Part shown: positions 9,793 through 17,996 of the stretch, one piece after another
Layout: the number at the start of each line of letters is the position of its first letter
Position numbering within the stretch: position 1 is the stretch's first letter
From: an uncultured Saccharofermentans sp.
GTDB taxonomy: Bacteria; Bacillota; Clostridia; Saccharofermentanales; Saccharofermentanaceae
Direction: 5' to 3'
Assembly: GCA_905234715.1 (NCBI GenBank)
Contig: CAJOJI010000013.1
Location: 1-46,885, forward strand
Length of the DNA stretch: 46,885 bases
Made by a program: the position numbers and the translations under genes
The notes under the pieces: generated by a model
Databases searched by the model: none
Seen by the model: the letters and a program-made list of their open reading frames with translations, nothing else
What the model was told of the DNA's origin: nothing

Positions 9793-10944
9793 ATGGAAAA
9801 TTTTACCTTCTATTCACCTACGAAATTCGTATTCGGCAAGGGCACAGAGAATGAAGCAGGAAAGCTCATCAAGGCATTTGGCGGAAGCCGTGTTCTCATC
9901 CATTACGGTGGCGGAAGCGTTGTCCGTTCAGGTCTTTTAGACCGTGTAAAAGCTTCTCTTGAGGCGGAAGATCTTGATTATGTCGAACTCGGCGGAGTTA
10001 AGCCCAATCCGAGAAGCGGACTTGTATATGAAGGTATCGATCTTGTAAGAAGAAACGGCATTGACTTTATCCTTGCAGTAGGCGGCGGAAGTGCGATCGA
10101 TTCATCCAAGGCCATTGCCGCAGGCGCTGTTTACGAAGGCGATTTCTGGGACTTTTACTGCGGCAAGCCCATTCTCAAGGCACTGCCCGTAGGTACGGTT
10201 CTTACTATCGCAGCAGCAGGCAGCGAAGGTTCCGGCGACTCCGTAATCACAAAAGAAGAGGGCATGTTCAAAAGAGGCGCAAGCGGTGAGGGCATAAGAC
10301 CCAGGTTCAGCATCCTGAATCCTGAGCTTACTGAGACGCTTCCTCCTTACCAGACAGCATGCGGCATCACTGACATTATGGCTCACCTCTATGAGCGTTA
10401 TCTTACAAACTCTAAAGACGTTGAAGTAACCGACCGTCTCATCGAAGCTCTTCTCATCACAATGAAGAATGAAGGTCCCAAAGTTATTGCAGATCCCAAT
10501 AACTACGAGGCAAGAGCAAACATCATGTGGGCAGGCACGATGGCACATACAAATTCATGCGGTGTCGGCCGTTCACAGGACTGGAACAGCCACAACATCG
10601 AGCATGAGCTGTCCGCTCTCTACGACTGCGCTCACGGTGCCGGTCTTGCTGTAACGATGCCCGCTGTTTTCAAGTATGTTATGGATCACGACAAGGCACG
10701 CTTCGCACAGGTTGCAAACCGTGTCTGGGGCGTTGATACCGCAGAAGAGGGAATCGAAGCTTTCAGACAATTCCTCATCTCGATCGGAATGCCTTCCACA
10801 TTGGGCGAGCTCGGCGGCAAGGAAGAGGATATCCCGACGCTTGTTAAGAACCTCTGCTACGGTGACGGACGTGACGGAACGATATCGGGCTTTGTCACTC
10901 TCAATGAAGATGACTGCACGAAGATATATAAGAGCATGATCTGA
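9793..10944 (+). CDS. Iron-containing alcohol dehydrogenase (BDH/YqhD-like)
   Basis: This 383-residue group III alcohol dehydrogenase reduces aldehydes to alcohols or the reverse with NAD(P)H. The N-terminus ENFTFYSPTKFVFGKG matches butanol dehydrogenase-like members, and the cofactor motif AVGGGSAIDSSKAIA is intact. Iron ligands are expected in ITDIMAHLYERY (Asp and His) and in the ALYDCAHGAGLA helix (His). The length is normal. AAAGGAGAT precedes the ATG at good spacing, and the gene follows the SDR closely. The Clostridia branch often acts on C3-C6 aldehydes, but specificity cannot be read here. Confidence 0.93.
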   Translation: MENFTFYSPTKFVFGKGTENEAGKLIKAFGGSRVLIHYGGGSVVRSGLLDRVKASLEAEDLDYVELGGVKPNPRSGLVYEGIDLVRRNGIDFILAVGGGSAIDSSKAIAAGAVYEGDFWDFYCGKPILKALPVGTVLTIAAAGSEGSGDSVITKEEGMFKRGASGEGIRPRFSILNPELTETLPPYQTACGITDIMAHLYERYLTNSKDVEVTDRLIEALLITMKNEGPKVIADPNNYEARANIMWAGTMAHTNSCGVGRSQDWNSHNIEHELSALYDCAHGAGLAVTMPAVFKYVMDHDKARFAQVANRVWGVDTAEEGIEAFRQFLISIGMPSTLGELGGKEEDIPTLVKNLCYGDGRDGTISGFVTLNEDDCTKIYKSMI

Positions 10945-10953
10945 TAGTAAACG

Positions 10954-10982
10954 GCCTGTTTCGAAAGAGACAGGCTTTTTTA
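10954..10982 (+). terminator. Rho-independent terminator after the SDR/ADH operon
   Basis: GCCTGTTTC pairs with GAGACAGGC across a GAAA loop, with one G-T pair, and is followed by six T residues. Confidence 0.92.
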
Positions 10983-11038
10983 TTTCATTGGTTAATGCAG
11001 CGGTATAATATTGAAAAACCTGTGCGGGAGGACGGCTT

Positions 11039-11572
11039 ATGAGCAGCATTACTATCCGGAATATCAGCATCACCGAGCTTGCTGTTGACGCAATCGTAAA
11101 CGCGGCAAACTCAAGCCTCATGGCGGGCGGCGGTGTGTGCGGCGCGATCTTCAGGGATGCGGGCCTCTTTAAGCTTCAGGCTGCATGCAATAAGATCGGT
11201 CACTGCGATACGGGCAATGCCGTGATCACTCCCGGTTTTAAACTTCCTGCGAAAAACATTATCCATGCGGTCGGCCCCGTCTGGCACGGCGGCGACAGGG
11301 ACGAGCCCAAGCTTTTGTACAGTGCTTATAAGCAATCTCTTAAGGTTGCCCGAGAAAACGACTGCCATTCGATTGCTTTTCCTCTGATCTCCGCGGGCAT
11401 CTACAGTTATCCTCAGGATCAGGCATGGCGCGTAGCCCTTCAGGCCTGCAAGGATTTTATCGAGGCTAATAAGGACTACGAGATCGACATCATCTTCGCG
11501 GTGATAAGCGACGATATTCTGGCCAAGGGCAAAAAGGCAATGGCAGATTTGAATATTGCTGATAAAATGTGA
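11039..11572 (+). CDS. Macrodomain protein (ADP-ribose / O-acetyl-ADP-ribose hydrolase)
   Basis: This 177-residue protein is almost entirely a MacroD/YmdB-type macrodomain. It shows the ADP-ribose pocket as VDAIVNAANSSLMAGGGVCGAIF near residues 16-38, the second loop CDTGNAVITPGF, and the phosphate loop FPLISAGIYSYP near 117-128. Family members remove acetyl or ADP-ribosyl groups from ADP-ribose esters in the cytoplasm. GGGAGG lies eight bases before the ATG, and TATAAT at 11004-11009 could be its -10. It may be co-transcribed with the CorA gene 32 bases downstream. Confidence 0.93.
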   Translation: MSSITIRNISITELAVDAIVNAANSSLMAGGGVCGAIFRDAGLFKLQAACNKIGHCDTGNAVITPGFKLPAKNIIHAVGPVWHGGDRDEPKLLYSAYKQSLKVARENDCHSIAFPLISAGIYSYPQDQAWRVALQACKDFIEANKDYEIDIIFAVISDDILAKGKKAMADLNIADKM

Positions 11573-11604
11573 GTTGAATTGTTTTAATTGGAGGATGTTC
11601 TTTA

Positions 11605-12522
11605 GTGTTTTTCGAGATAGATGAGACATTGAGGGAAATTGACCGCAAGGATCTTAAGAAAACGGACAAACAGTTTGTTGCCGTACTGACTTTTGAAGAA
11701 TGGAAGAAGATGCGTGACAGCTTCGAAATGGGAATCGATATCGATCCCGACCTCTCAGATATTTTCCTTACAAAAGCGGAAGTAAACTACGACTCACTCA
11801 CCGGCACATTCGCCGTTCCCGACAGAAAGAACCCTTCGGCAGACGACCTTAAATTCGCATTTGTATTAGACGAGAAAGGTGTTGTATTCATCGACGATAA
11901 CAGCACCGCATTAGAGATCATCAAAGGCGTTCAGCGCACGAAAAAATGGAAGCTTCCGAGCCTCGAAAGATTCCTCTACGACTTCCTTGATCAGATCGTA
12001 AAAGACGACTTAAGACTCATGGAAAGATATGAGGACGAATTGGACCGTATGGAGCAGTCCATAATAGACGGCGAGGACAACCTTCCTTCAGAGCGTTTAA
12101 ATGACATCAGAAGCGATATCCGTTACCTCCGCATCCACTACGAGCAGCTTATGGATCTTGCCCAGGAATTCGAAGAGAACGAGAACGGATTCTTCAAGCT
12201 CGAAAACTTAAGATATTTCAGACTGTTCATCAACCGCGCCGAAAGACTTCACGAGGAATCGATGTCACTGCGCGATTACACGATGCAGATCCGAGACCTT
12301 TACAAAGCTCACTTAGACCTCAAGCAGAACCGCATCATGACCCTGCTTACTATCGTAACAACGATCTTCATGCCGCTTACATTGATCGCCGGCTGGTACG
12401 GAATGAACTTCCGCTTTATGCCCGAGCTCAACTGGGAAGGAAGCTATCCCGTAGTGATCGGCGTCAGCGTTGCAATCGTTATCGGAAGCCTTTTGTTCTT
12501 CAAGAAAAAGAAGTGGCTCTGA
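11605..12522 (+). CDS. corA: CorA-family divalent cation transporter
   Basis: This 305-residue protein forms pentameric channels for magnesium or related divalent metals. The long acidic and helical N-terminal region (about 1-240) is typical of the cytoplasmic funnel. Two C-terminal membrane helices follow, the first ending in the diagnostic GMN motif (AGWYGMNFRFMP) and the second followed by the basic tail KKKKW. The start is a GTG at 11605, supported by GGAGG at 11590-11594; the nearer ATG at 11595 runs into a stop. The methyltransferase gene starts one base after its stop, so the two are probably coupled. Confidence 0.93.
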   Translation: MFFEIDETLREIDRKDLKKTDKQFVAVLTFEEWKKMRDSFEMGIDIDPDLSDIFLTKAEVNYDSLTGTFAVPDRKNPSADDLKFAFVLDEKGVVFIDDNSTALEIIKGVQRTKKWKLPSLERFLYDFLDQIVKDDLRLMERYEDELDRMEQSIIDGEDNLPSERLNDIRSDIRYLRIHYEQLMDLAQEFEENENGFFKLENLRYFRLFINRAERLHEESMSLRDYTMQIRDLYKAHLDLKQNRIMTLLTIVTTIFMPLTLIAGWYGMNFRFMPELNWEGSYPVVIGVSVAIVIGSLLFFKKKKWL

Positions 12523-12523
12523 G

Positions 12524-13153
12524 GTGGTTAACCCGTTTATCTCATTATCAAATAAGATCTCATGCGCGCTCGACAACAAGCGTGACATGAAGATATGCGG
12601 CGAAAAACTCGGCGTATTCGTTCCGTCGCCCTTCGATAAAGAAGTGGGCGCGACAGGCTGCCAGTCTGCTCCGTATAAAGGACTCGATGTCGTTCTGAAA
12701 GACCTTGATCTTTCTTCTGACGATTCATTCGTTGACATCGGCTGCGGCAAGGGACGCGTCATCGCATATCTTGTCGGAAAAGGCGTGCCGTGCAGCATCA
12801 CCGGCATCGAGATCAACCCGGAAGTCGCTTCTGTTGCAAGCCGCTGGACCAAGCGTTACCGCAACGTAGAGATCGTTGAAGGCGACGCTTTCGGCCTCGA
12901 TTACAACGATTACACGGTGCTCTTTATGTACCGCCCGATGGAAAGCGACGCCTTCATCTGTTTTATCAATCTCCTCGAAATGACGCTCACTCATCCCGTG
13001 AAGCTCTACTACTATGCCGACGGCCAGAGCGGATACTATCTTAATGACAGACCGGGCTGGAATCTCATTGAGCGTCACGAGATCCAGCATGTCGGAGGAA
13101 GATATATCCACATTGTTCCGCAGCGCTATTCCGTGTGGACCTATAATCCCTAA
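12524..13153 (+). CDS. SAM-dependent methyltransferase, class I
   Basis: This is a cytoplasmic methyltransferase of about 209 residues. The SAM-binding motif I is FVDIGCGKGRVIAYLVGKG and motif II is GIEINPE. A hydrophobic post-II segment reads YTVLFMYRPM, where many relatives have NPP, so the target is not predictable. I place the start at the GTG one base after the CorA stop, since an upstream start would overlap CorA by over 50 bases. An internal ATG at MKICGEK is a possible alternative. No terminator follows clearly; a small hairpin (CCTGAC with GTCAGG) lies at 13192-13214 without a T tract. Confidence 0.82.
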   Translation: MVNPFISLSNKISCALDNKRDMKICGEKLGVFVPSPFDKEVGATGCQSAPYKGLDVVLKDLDLSSDDSFVDIGCGKGRVIAYLVGKGVPCSITGIEINPEVASVASRWTKRYRNVEIVEGDAFGLDYNDYTVLFMYRPMESDAFICFINLLEMTLTHPVKLYYYADGQSGYYLNDRPGWNLIERHEIQHVGGRYIHIVPQRYSVWTYNP

Positions 13154-13254
13154 TTTCGTGTCGGAATTTTGTCGATTTTGCAAGGTATAAACCTGACCTT
13201 CAGAAGTTGTCAGGCAATCCTTGTGCGTATCGTCCTGAGAGTTTGTATGTTTTC

Positions 13255-13354
13255 TTGCAGGTTTGTTGTCGGTTTTTACCGCACTATTCAAAAATGGTTT
13301 GTAATCCAAAAACCGACAACGAAACGACAAGGTAGCTTACAAGATAACCTGCAA
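13255..13354 (+). ncRNA. Nested perfect inverted repeats, possible RNA structure 1
   Basis: No gene is evident from 13154 to 13788. The first structure is TTGCAGGTT (13255-13263) pairing with AACCTGCAA (13346-13354). Inside it, GTTGTCGGTTTTT (13265-13277) pairs with AAAAACCGACAAC (13308-13320). The 3' arm can instead form a local hairpin, CCTGC-AAA-GCAGG, so two alternative folds exist. Strand is assigned only by analogy with the neighbouring genes. Confidence 0.5.
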
Positions 13355-13438
13355 AGCAGGCACAATATTACAGAAACCAACAAAGACCTCTGAAGAGTGC
13401 TCCGAAAAGGAATGAAAATACCGACAGGAAATTAAGGA

Positions 13439-13590
13439 AATAAGACCGCACCCTGCCATGCTTGTTTTACAGATCAGCCATTTGCCGTCAAGGCTGGCTT
13501 CGCCACATTCTTGCGAATGCTCCGGCCCTGACTGCCATGTCTGATCTGTGTCGGGTGTTCAGGCAGGTTGCGGTCATTTATGGTCTTATT
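13439..13590 (+). ncRNA. Rod-shaped RNA candidate with symmetric central bubble
   Basis: A long self-complementary rod can be drawn. The closing stem pairs 13444-13457 with 13562-13575 (13 of 14 pairs); alternatively AATAAGACC at 13439 pairs with GGTCTTATT at 13582. A bubble of 11 and 12 bases follows. A perfect 9-pair stem then pairs 13469-13477 with 13541-13549. A 9/8 internal loop and an 11-position stem (13487-13497 with 13522-13532) follow, capped by the hairpin CATTC-TTGC-GAATG. A rod with a large central bubble is the shape of 6S RNA, which mimics an open promoter; I did not recognise family sequence signatures, so the identity is open. Confidence 0.45.
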
Positions 13591-13597
13591 AAAGGCG

Positions 13598-13719
13598 GCA
13601 TCGTAAGATGCAGGGCGGGGCTTGCCCCGTCTTGAACACAACAAGAGCAGCTGCAGGCAAGAGCAGTCAATAGTGCCGAAGGCAAGGCGGAGCCGGTCTG
13701 TTGACGGCGGTGCCTGCAG
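13598..13719 (+). ncRNA. Hairpin series and third rod before luxE
   Basis: Three further structures follow the rod. GCATC-GTAA-GATGC lies at 13598-13611 and CGGGG-CTTG-CCCCG at 13616-13629. A two-step stem pairs CTGCAGGCA (13651-13659) with TGCCTGCAG (13711-13719), and inside it GTCAATAG (13666-13673) pairs with CTGTTGAC (13698-13705). A TATAAT at 13742-13747 follows and may start the luxE message. Confidence 0.45.
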
Positions 13720-13788
13720 GTGCTATCTGACGTTTATCTGTTATAATTACCTTGTCGTTCATGGTTTTAATGATATGGGGTGTTATAC

Positions 13789-14892
13789 ATGAAACTTCGC
13801 AGAAAGTTATTCTCAAGCAAAGACCCTTATGACTGCACGAAGCAGCAGTTGTTTCTTGATGCATGCAAAGAGAATTTCAATCACCTGATCAATAACTGTG
13901 ATGACTATAAGAAGATCTGCGAAGGCCTTGATATTCATTCTTCAGAAGACATTAAGGGCGTTGAGGACATTCCCATCATTCCGACGATGCTGATGAAGCA
14001 GCATGATTTCAGGTCGGGAAGATATATGGTGATGGCTACATCATCAGGTACGAGCGGAAAGAAGAGTCATGTCAGATTCGAGTTCGGAGCTTTGTGGTCT
14101 GCACTCAAGATGTCGATAAGGGTTACGAGATACCACGGCATCATGACCGCCAAGCCGTGCCGTTACATCGTCATGGGATATAAGCCTCACAGATCGAATA
14201 AAACGGCTGTTGCAAAGACAGCATACCTTACTACTTTTCTTGCACCTGCTATCAGCAGAAAGTTCATCCTGAAGCATACATCAGAAGGTTATAAGCCTGA
14301 CTTTGAGAGCATCGTTGAAGCACTCAAAAAATATGAGAAGGGAAAGGCGCCCGTCCGTTTCATGGGCTTTCCTTCATATACGTTTTTCCTGTTCAGACTG
14401 TTAGAGGAAAGAGGACTTTCGTTTAAGCTCCCCAAGGGTTCAAAGGTAATGCTCGGCGGAGGCTGGAAGCAGTTCTACCAGGAAGCTGCGGATAAAGAAA
14501 CATTCTATAAGCTTGCAAAGAAAACGCTTAATATCGATGAGGAAAACATCGTAGAATTTTTCGGTGCGGTAGAGCATCCGATACTTTACACGGACTGCGC
14601 TTACCACCATTTCCACGTGCCGGTTTACAGCAACATCGTCATCCGTGATCCGGATACTTTAGAACCCATCGGCATGGAGAAGACGGGACTTGTAAATCTT
14701 ATCTCGCCGCTTTGCAAAGCGACGCCGATATTGTCGATAATGACGGACGATCTCGGAATACTTCATGACGGTGCGAACTGTCCGTGCGGCGTGAAGTCGC
14801 CTTATCTTGAGATAGTCGGACGCGTGGCTCCGGATGATATCAAGACCTGTGCGGCAGGTGCTGCAGATATTCTTCAGGGGGTGAAGGTATGA
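13789..14892 (+). CDS. luxE: LuxE-like acyl-protein synthetase
   Basis: This protein of about 367 residues resembles LuxE/acyl-protein synthetase, an adenylating enzyme that activates a fatty acid with ATP and hands the acyl group to the LuxC reductase. The ATP loop reads MATSSGTSGKKSH, and later regions GFPSYTFFLFRLL, GGGWKQFY and the C-terminal DDLGILHDG are in family order. I chose the ATG at 13789; a GTG nine bases upstream is in frame. The stop overlaps the luxC start (ATGA), so the two are coupled. There is no luxAB, so this pair supplies acyl aldehydes or alcohols for something other than light. Confidence 0.86.
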   Translation: MKLRRKLFSSKDPYDCTKQQLFLDACKENFNHLINNCDDYKKICEGLDIHSSEDIKGVEDIPIIPTMLMKQHDFRSGRYMVMATSSGTSGKKSHVRFEFGALWSALKMSIRVTRYHGIMTAKPCRYIVMGYKPHRSNKTAVAKTAYLTTFLAPAISRKFILKHTSEGYKPDFESIVEALKKYEKGKAPVRFMGFPSYTFFLFRLLEERGLSFKLPKGSKVMLGGGWKQFYQEAADKETFYKLAKKTLNIDEENIVEFFGAVEHPILYTDCAYHHFHVPVYSNIVIRDPDTLEPIGMEKTGLVNLISPLCKATPILSIMTDDLGILHDGANCPCGVKSPYLEIVGRVAPDDIKTCAAGAADILQGVKV

Positions 14893-16184
14893 TCCTTTTC
14901 GACGGGAAGACATATGAGAGTTCCGAGCAGGACCGCCTCCTCAATGAGCTTGAGGAAAGGATACCTGTTATCCTTTCGAAGGAACAGCTCTCGCCTGAGG
15001 TTGTAATTGATGCGGTAGAGCAGCTTCGCGTCGATCTTTTGAAGGGCAGGTTCGACGACCTTCTGACGGCTTTCCCGGAAGATACGGTCGAGACTTATAA
15101 GCAGCAGGCGGAGGCGCTTTTATCCAAGGAGCATCTGCATAAAAAGCTCGTGACGGAACTGGGAAATACGGAAGAGTACGTCACCGATAAGATCGACGGT
15201 TTTTCGCAGATCAAGGTAAAGAAAATGCCTTTGGGTGTTTTGTTCCACATCGCTGCGGGAAACATGGATTTCCTGCCTGCATATTCACTTGCAGAAGGTC
15301 TCATGACAGGCAACATAAACATATTAAAACTCCCGTCGGCAGACAACGGACTTTCGCTGAAGCTCATTATGCAGCTCATAGAATACAGGCCGGAACTGAA
15401 GGATTATATCTATGTTTTCGATACCGCATCGACGGACATTCAGGGCATGCGCAAGATGGCTGAACTCAGCAATGCGATAAGTGTCTGGGGAAGCGACATG
15501 GCGATCGAAGCTGTAAGGGGACTTGCACCGACGGGCGCGAAGATAATCGAGTGGGGACAGAAACTCGGATTCTGTTATGTCTCCAAACCCGGCGAATCAG
15601 CAGATGCTGATGCGAAACTCGAAGGCCTTGCAAAACACATTGCGACCACAAAACAGCTCCTTTGCAGCAGCTGCCAGATAATTTATATCGACACTGAAGA
15701 CATGAATGAAGTGAAGGCATTTGCCGAAAGGTTCCTTCCAATACTTGAGACTGCAGTTAACGGAAATGCGACTCAGGAGATAGGCATACGCGCAAGAGAT
15801 ACGCTGGTCTCGTACACACAGAGATTGAAGAGTTATCTCGGTGAGGAGGACAGGCGCGACAACGTGTTAAGAGGCAAAGGCTGCAGCGTGATAATTGCGG
15901 AAGACAGCGCACTCGAACTGTCGCCCATGATGTGCAATGTCCTCGTAAAACGTCTGCCTCGCAAAGACATAGGCAAAGTGCTTTACGCACACAGATATCA
16001 TTTGCAGACAGCAGGACTTATCTGCCCCGATGAAGACAGAAAAAGCATATCGGAACTTTTCGTGCAGTGCGGACTTATCAGGGTGACAGAACCCAAGGAT
16101 ATGAGCGCATATTTCCCGGGCGAATGCCACGACGGAGAGTATGCGTTAAACCGCTACATGCGCATCGTAAATATCGAATGCTGA
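14889..16184 (+). CDS. luxC: LuxC-like acyl-CoA/acyl-protein reductase
   Basis: This 431-residue protein of the LuxC family (aldehyde dehydrogenase fold) reduces an activated acyl group to the aldehyde with NADPH. The region VLFHIAAGNMDFLPAYSL, the cofactor segment ISVWGSDMAIEAVR and the probable acyl-accepting Cys259 in TKQLLCSSCQ are visible. The length is slightly below that of luminous relatives. It overlaps luxE by four bases. The two dehydrogenases at 9.0-10.9 kb could carry aldehydes on to alcohols, but that link is only inference. Confidence 0.87.
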   Translation: MILFDGKTYESSEQDRLLNELEERIPVILSKEQLSPEVVIDAVEQLRVDLLKGRFDDLLTAFPEDTVETYKQQAEALLSKEHLHKKLVTELGNTEEYVTDKIDGFSQIKVKKMPLGVLFHIAAGNMDFLPAYSLAEGLMTGNINILKLPSADNGLSLKLIMQLIEYRPELKDYIYVFDTASTDIQGMRKMAELSNAISVWGSDMAIEAVRGLAPTGAKIIEWGQKLGFCYVSKPGESADADAKLEGLAKHIATTKQLLCSSCQIIYIDTEDMNEVKAFAERFLPILETAVNGNATQEIGIRARDTLVSYTQRLKSYLGEEDRRDNVLRGKGCSVIIAEDSALELSPMMCNVLVKRLPRKDIGKVLYAHRYHLQTAGLICPDEDRKSISELFVQCGLIRVTEPKDMSAYFPGECHDGEYALNRYMRIVNIEC

Positions 16185-16189
16185 GCGGA

Positions 16190-17485
16190 TCAGATCTTGC
16201 CCTGAATAAGCTGGATCACATATTCCAACAACAAAAACAGTAAACGCGATGCAAATAGCGCGCCTGCGATTATGCCGATGGTTATGAAGAACTTCTTGAA
16301 AGACTTCGGCCATGTGCCGGCGATGCTGCCTGTCTGTCCGTTGATGAGGACACGGTAAACGGTTCCCTTGTAGTCGAATGAAGTTATCCAGATGGGCGCA
16401 AGAACATATTTCGCGCGGATGTTGCTTGCCTCCGGTTTGAAATCCAGATTCTTGACGTGATCGGCACCTTCCATTGCTTTGATCTGACCTCTGATCCTGT
16501 TATAGATCTTGTCCATTGCCGTTACCCATGCCTGCTGGCCGTCGATCGTATAGCTTTCGGACCAGAATCCGGCGAGAAGGTTGGGGTCGTATCTCTTCAT
16601 GAAGTTTAAGTCAAAACTGGAGACGCTCTTCCAGAAGCCGTCATTTTCGAGACGGCTCGTGGCAATCAGAGTCAGGTTTCTGATAGGAAGCTGGCAGACG
16701 CCGGTTGCCTTGTGCCACTTTGTGTAACTGTCGTCTCCGCTGCCGTAGTCTATACCGAACTTTCCCGAATAAGGGGAATAAGTGTCGCAGTCAAAGACCC
16801 AGTACGGAACATATACACCGGTGAGGTCGGTGATCTCTGCATTCTTGGCGATGTCCATCGGTGCCAGTCTTCTCTTGGAGATCCAGTCTTTGAACATGCT
16901 CTGGGCATTGGCCTTGTCTATCTTGAAGGGTATGATGCCTGTAGGTTCGAGCATTCCTTCGCCGGTTGTTTCGGTGATGGAATTGGATCCGCAGTAAGGG
17001 CAGAGGCCGGACATTGCGTTCTGGTCGGCAACGAACTTACCGCCGCATGTACCGCACACGATCAGTTTGTTTACCATGCGCAGATAGTGCTGGCCTGATG
17101 TGTAATTCAGGTCTTCGAGAGTGTATCCGAGTCCGGGTGCAGCAGGCATCGTCTTGATCTCAACTGCTGCTCCGCAGAAGTTGCAGACAAGTCCGCCTGA
17201 CGCGGGATCGAATGCGAGCGTTGCGCCGCATGAAGGACATTTGTTGTCTGTTGATGTGGAGCTTGTGACTACAGGTGTGGCAGCAGGAGGAATGATCGTG
17301 GGCGCGTCTCCTGAAGGCATCGGAGGTGCCGAAGGCGCAATGCCGTTGGCAACATGCATCTGCTCGATGCGCTCTTTTTCCGCAGCATCGTTACGTCTTT
17401 CTCTGGCTTCCCTGAAATTGGTTACGCCGAAGTGATCACTTAAGACGTCGCCAATTGTTGTATCGTTCTTTTTGAAATCTGACAT
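16190..17485 (-). CDS. Zinc-ribbon membrane-anchored protein of unknown function
   Basis: This 431-residue protein has two zinc ribbons, CPSCGATLAF...CNFCGAAV (about 84-107) and CGTCGGKF...CPYCGSNS (about 142-167). A large unknown domain rich in aromatic residues (about 170-385) follows, with one or two hydrophobic C-terminal helices (about 395-425). The first 80 residues are polar, with a proline/alanine-rich linker. Such proteins are often labelled TFIIB-like zinc ribbon or PriA-like because of the ribbons alone; I see no helicase motifs. AAGGAGAT precedes the ATG. It converges on luxC, six bases away. Its function is unknown; a scaffold at the membrane is possible. Confidence 0.83.
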   Translation of the reverse strand: MSDFKKNDTTIGDVLSDHFGVTNFREARERRNDAAEKERIEQMHVANGIAPSAPPMPSGDAPTIIPPAATPVVTSSTSTDNKCPSCGATLAFDPASGGLVCNFCGAAVEIKTMPAAPGLGYTLEDLNYTSGQHYLRMVNKLIVCGTCGGKFVADQNAMSGLCPYCGSNSITETTGEGMLEPTGIIPFKIDKANAQSMFKDWISKRRLAPMDIAKNAEITDLTGVYVPYWVFDCDTYSPYSGKFGIDYGSGDDSYTKWHKATGVCQLPIRNLTLIATSRLENDGFWKSVSSFDLNFMKRYDPNLLAGFWSESYTIDGQQAWVTAMDKIYNRIRGQIKAMEGADHVKNLDFKPEASNIRAKYVLAPIWITSFDYKGTVYRVLINGQTGSIAGTWPKSFKKFFITIGIIAGALFASRLLFLLLEYVIQLIQGKI

Positions 17486-17617
17486 ATTCTATCTCCTTAT
17501 TCCGCATAAACCCTTATCCTTGAGGCGCAGCATATGCGCTCCATAGATAATTATATCAGAATCGGAAGAGCAGGTTTTTTATTTTGTTGTAAGGGAAGTG
17601 GTTTTACCGGCATTTGG

Positions 17618-17668
17618 GGAAGCGCTGATATGACGCCAGTACGAAGATCTGATGAGATCAGCGCTTCC
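17618..17668. repeat. Perfect 12-base inverted repeat in a 510-base intergenic region
   Basis: GGAAGCGCTGAT (17618-17629) is repeated in inverse as ATCAGCGCTTCC (17657-17668). Flanking GGCA and TGCC add further pairing. It lies between the zinc-ribbon gene and the ABC-F promoter, outside both leaders as far as I can judge. Its function is unknown; the rest of 17486-17778 shows nothing clear. Confidence 0.6.
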
Positions 17669-17778
17669 TATTTGCCACACGTAGTGTAACACGGGAAGGC
17701 AGGTGAATATTAGTGAAGACAGGGTGAAGTATGAGTGAAAATTGAGTGATTCTCGTGACGAACAGATTACAAGGGTGC

Positions 17779-17807
17779 TTGACGCACAAAACCTCATGCT
17801 GTATTAT
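17779..17807 (+). promoter_or_regulatory. Promoter of the attenuated ABC-F gene
   Basis: TTGACG (17779-17784) and TATTAT (17802-17807) are separated by exactly 17 bases. The start site should fall near 17814, giving a leader of about 180 bases. Confidence 0.82.
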
Positions 17808-17840
17808 CACGGCTGAAATCTAACAAACGGAGGAACACCA

Positions 17841-17861
17841 ATGAGAAAGACAATCTGCTGA
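17841..17861 (+). CDS. Six-residue leader peptide MRKTIC
   Basis: ATG AGA AAG ACA ATC TGC TGA is preceded by ACGGAGGAAC, a strong ribosome site with eight bases of spacing. It is too short to be a functional protein. It sits at the head of a terminator/antiterminator pair before a ribosome-protection gene, as in antibiotic-induced attenuators where a drug-stalled ribosome on the leader changes the mRNA fold. Confidence 0.7.
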   Translation: MRKTIC

Positions 17862-17880
17862 TGTTTTAAATAAAACGCCT

Positions 17881-17961
17881 CGCGGATAAGTCTATTTTTG
17901 TGTGTTCATTTATATTTGCAATCTTATTAGCCGCGGCCGCTGCTTTGTGTCGCGGCTTTTG
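17881..17961 (+). promoter_or_regulatory. Transcription attenuator: antiterminator and terminator
   Basis: The terminator stem pairs AGCCGCG (17929-17935) with CGCGGCT (17951-17957) and is followed by TTTTGATTT. The competing antiterminator pairs CGCGGATAAG (17881-17890) with CTTAT (17923-17927) and CCGCG (17931-17935), leaving a three-base bulge, so it occupies the 5' arm of the terminator. A small GTTTT/AAAAC hairpin (17863-17876) separates the leader peptide from it. The mechanism is inferred from the layout. Confidence 0.72.
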
Positions 17962-17996
17962 ATTTATCCGGCAGAGGATTTTCGAAAGGAATCACT

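Noticed and set aside
13154-13788. RNase P RNA, tmRNA, SRP RNA or group II intron
   Set aside because: I looked for conserved pieces of each (such as the GAGGAAAGTCC block, a tRNA-like end, GGAAGGAAGCAGC, or an intron domain V) and saw none.
16712-17098. Open frame of 128 codons on the plus strand
   Set aside because: It is antisense to the zinc-ribbon gene, whose cysteine pairs prove the minus strand.
16190-17485. PriA helicase-like annotation
   Set aside because: Only the zinc ribbons are similar; no Walker or DEAH motifs are present.
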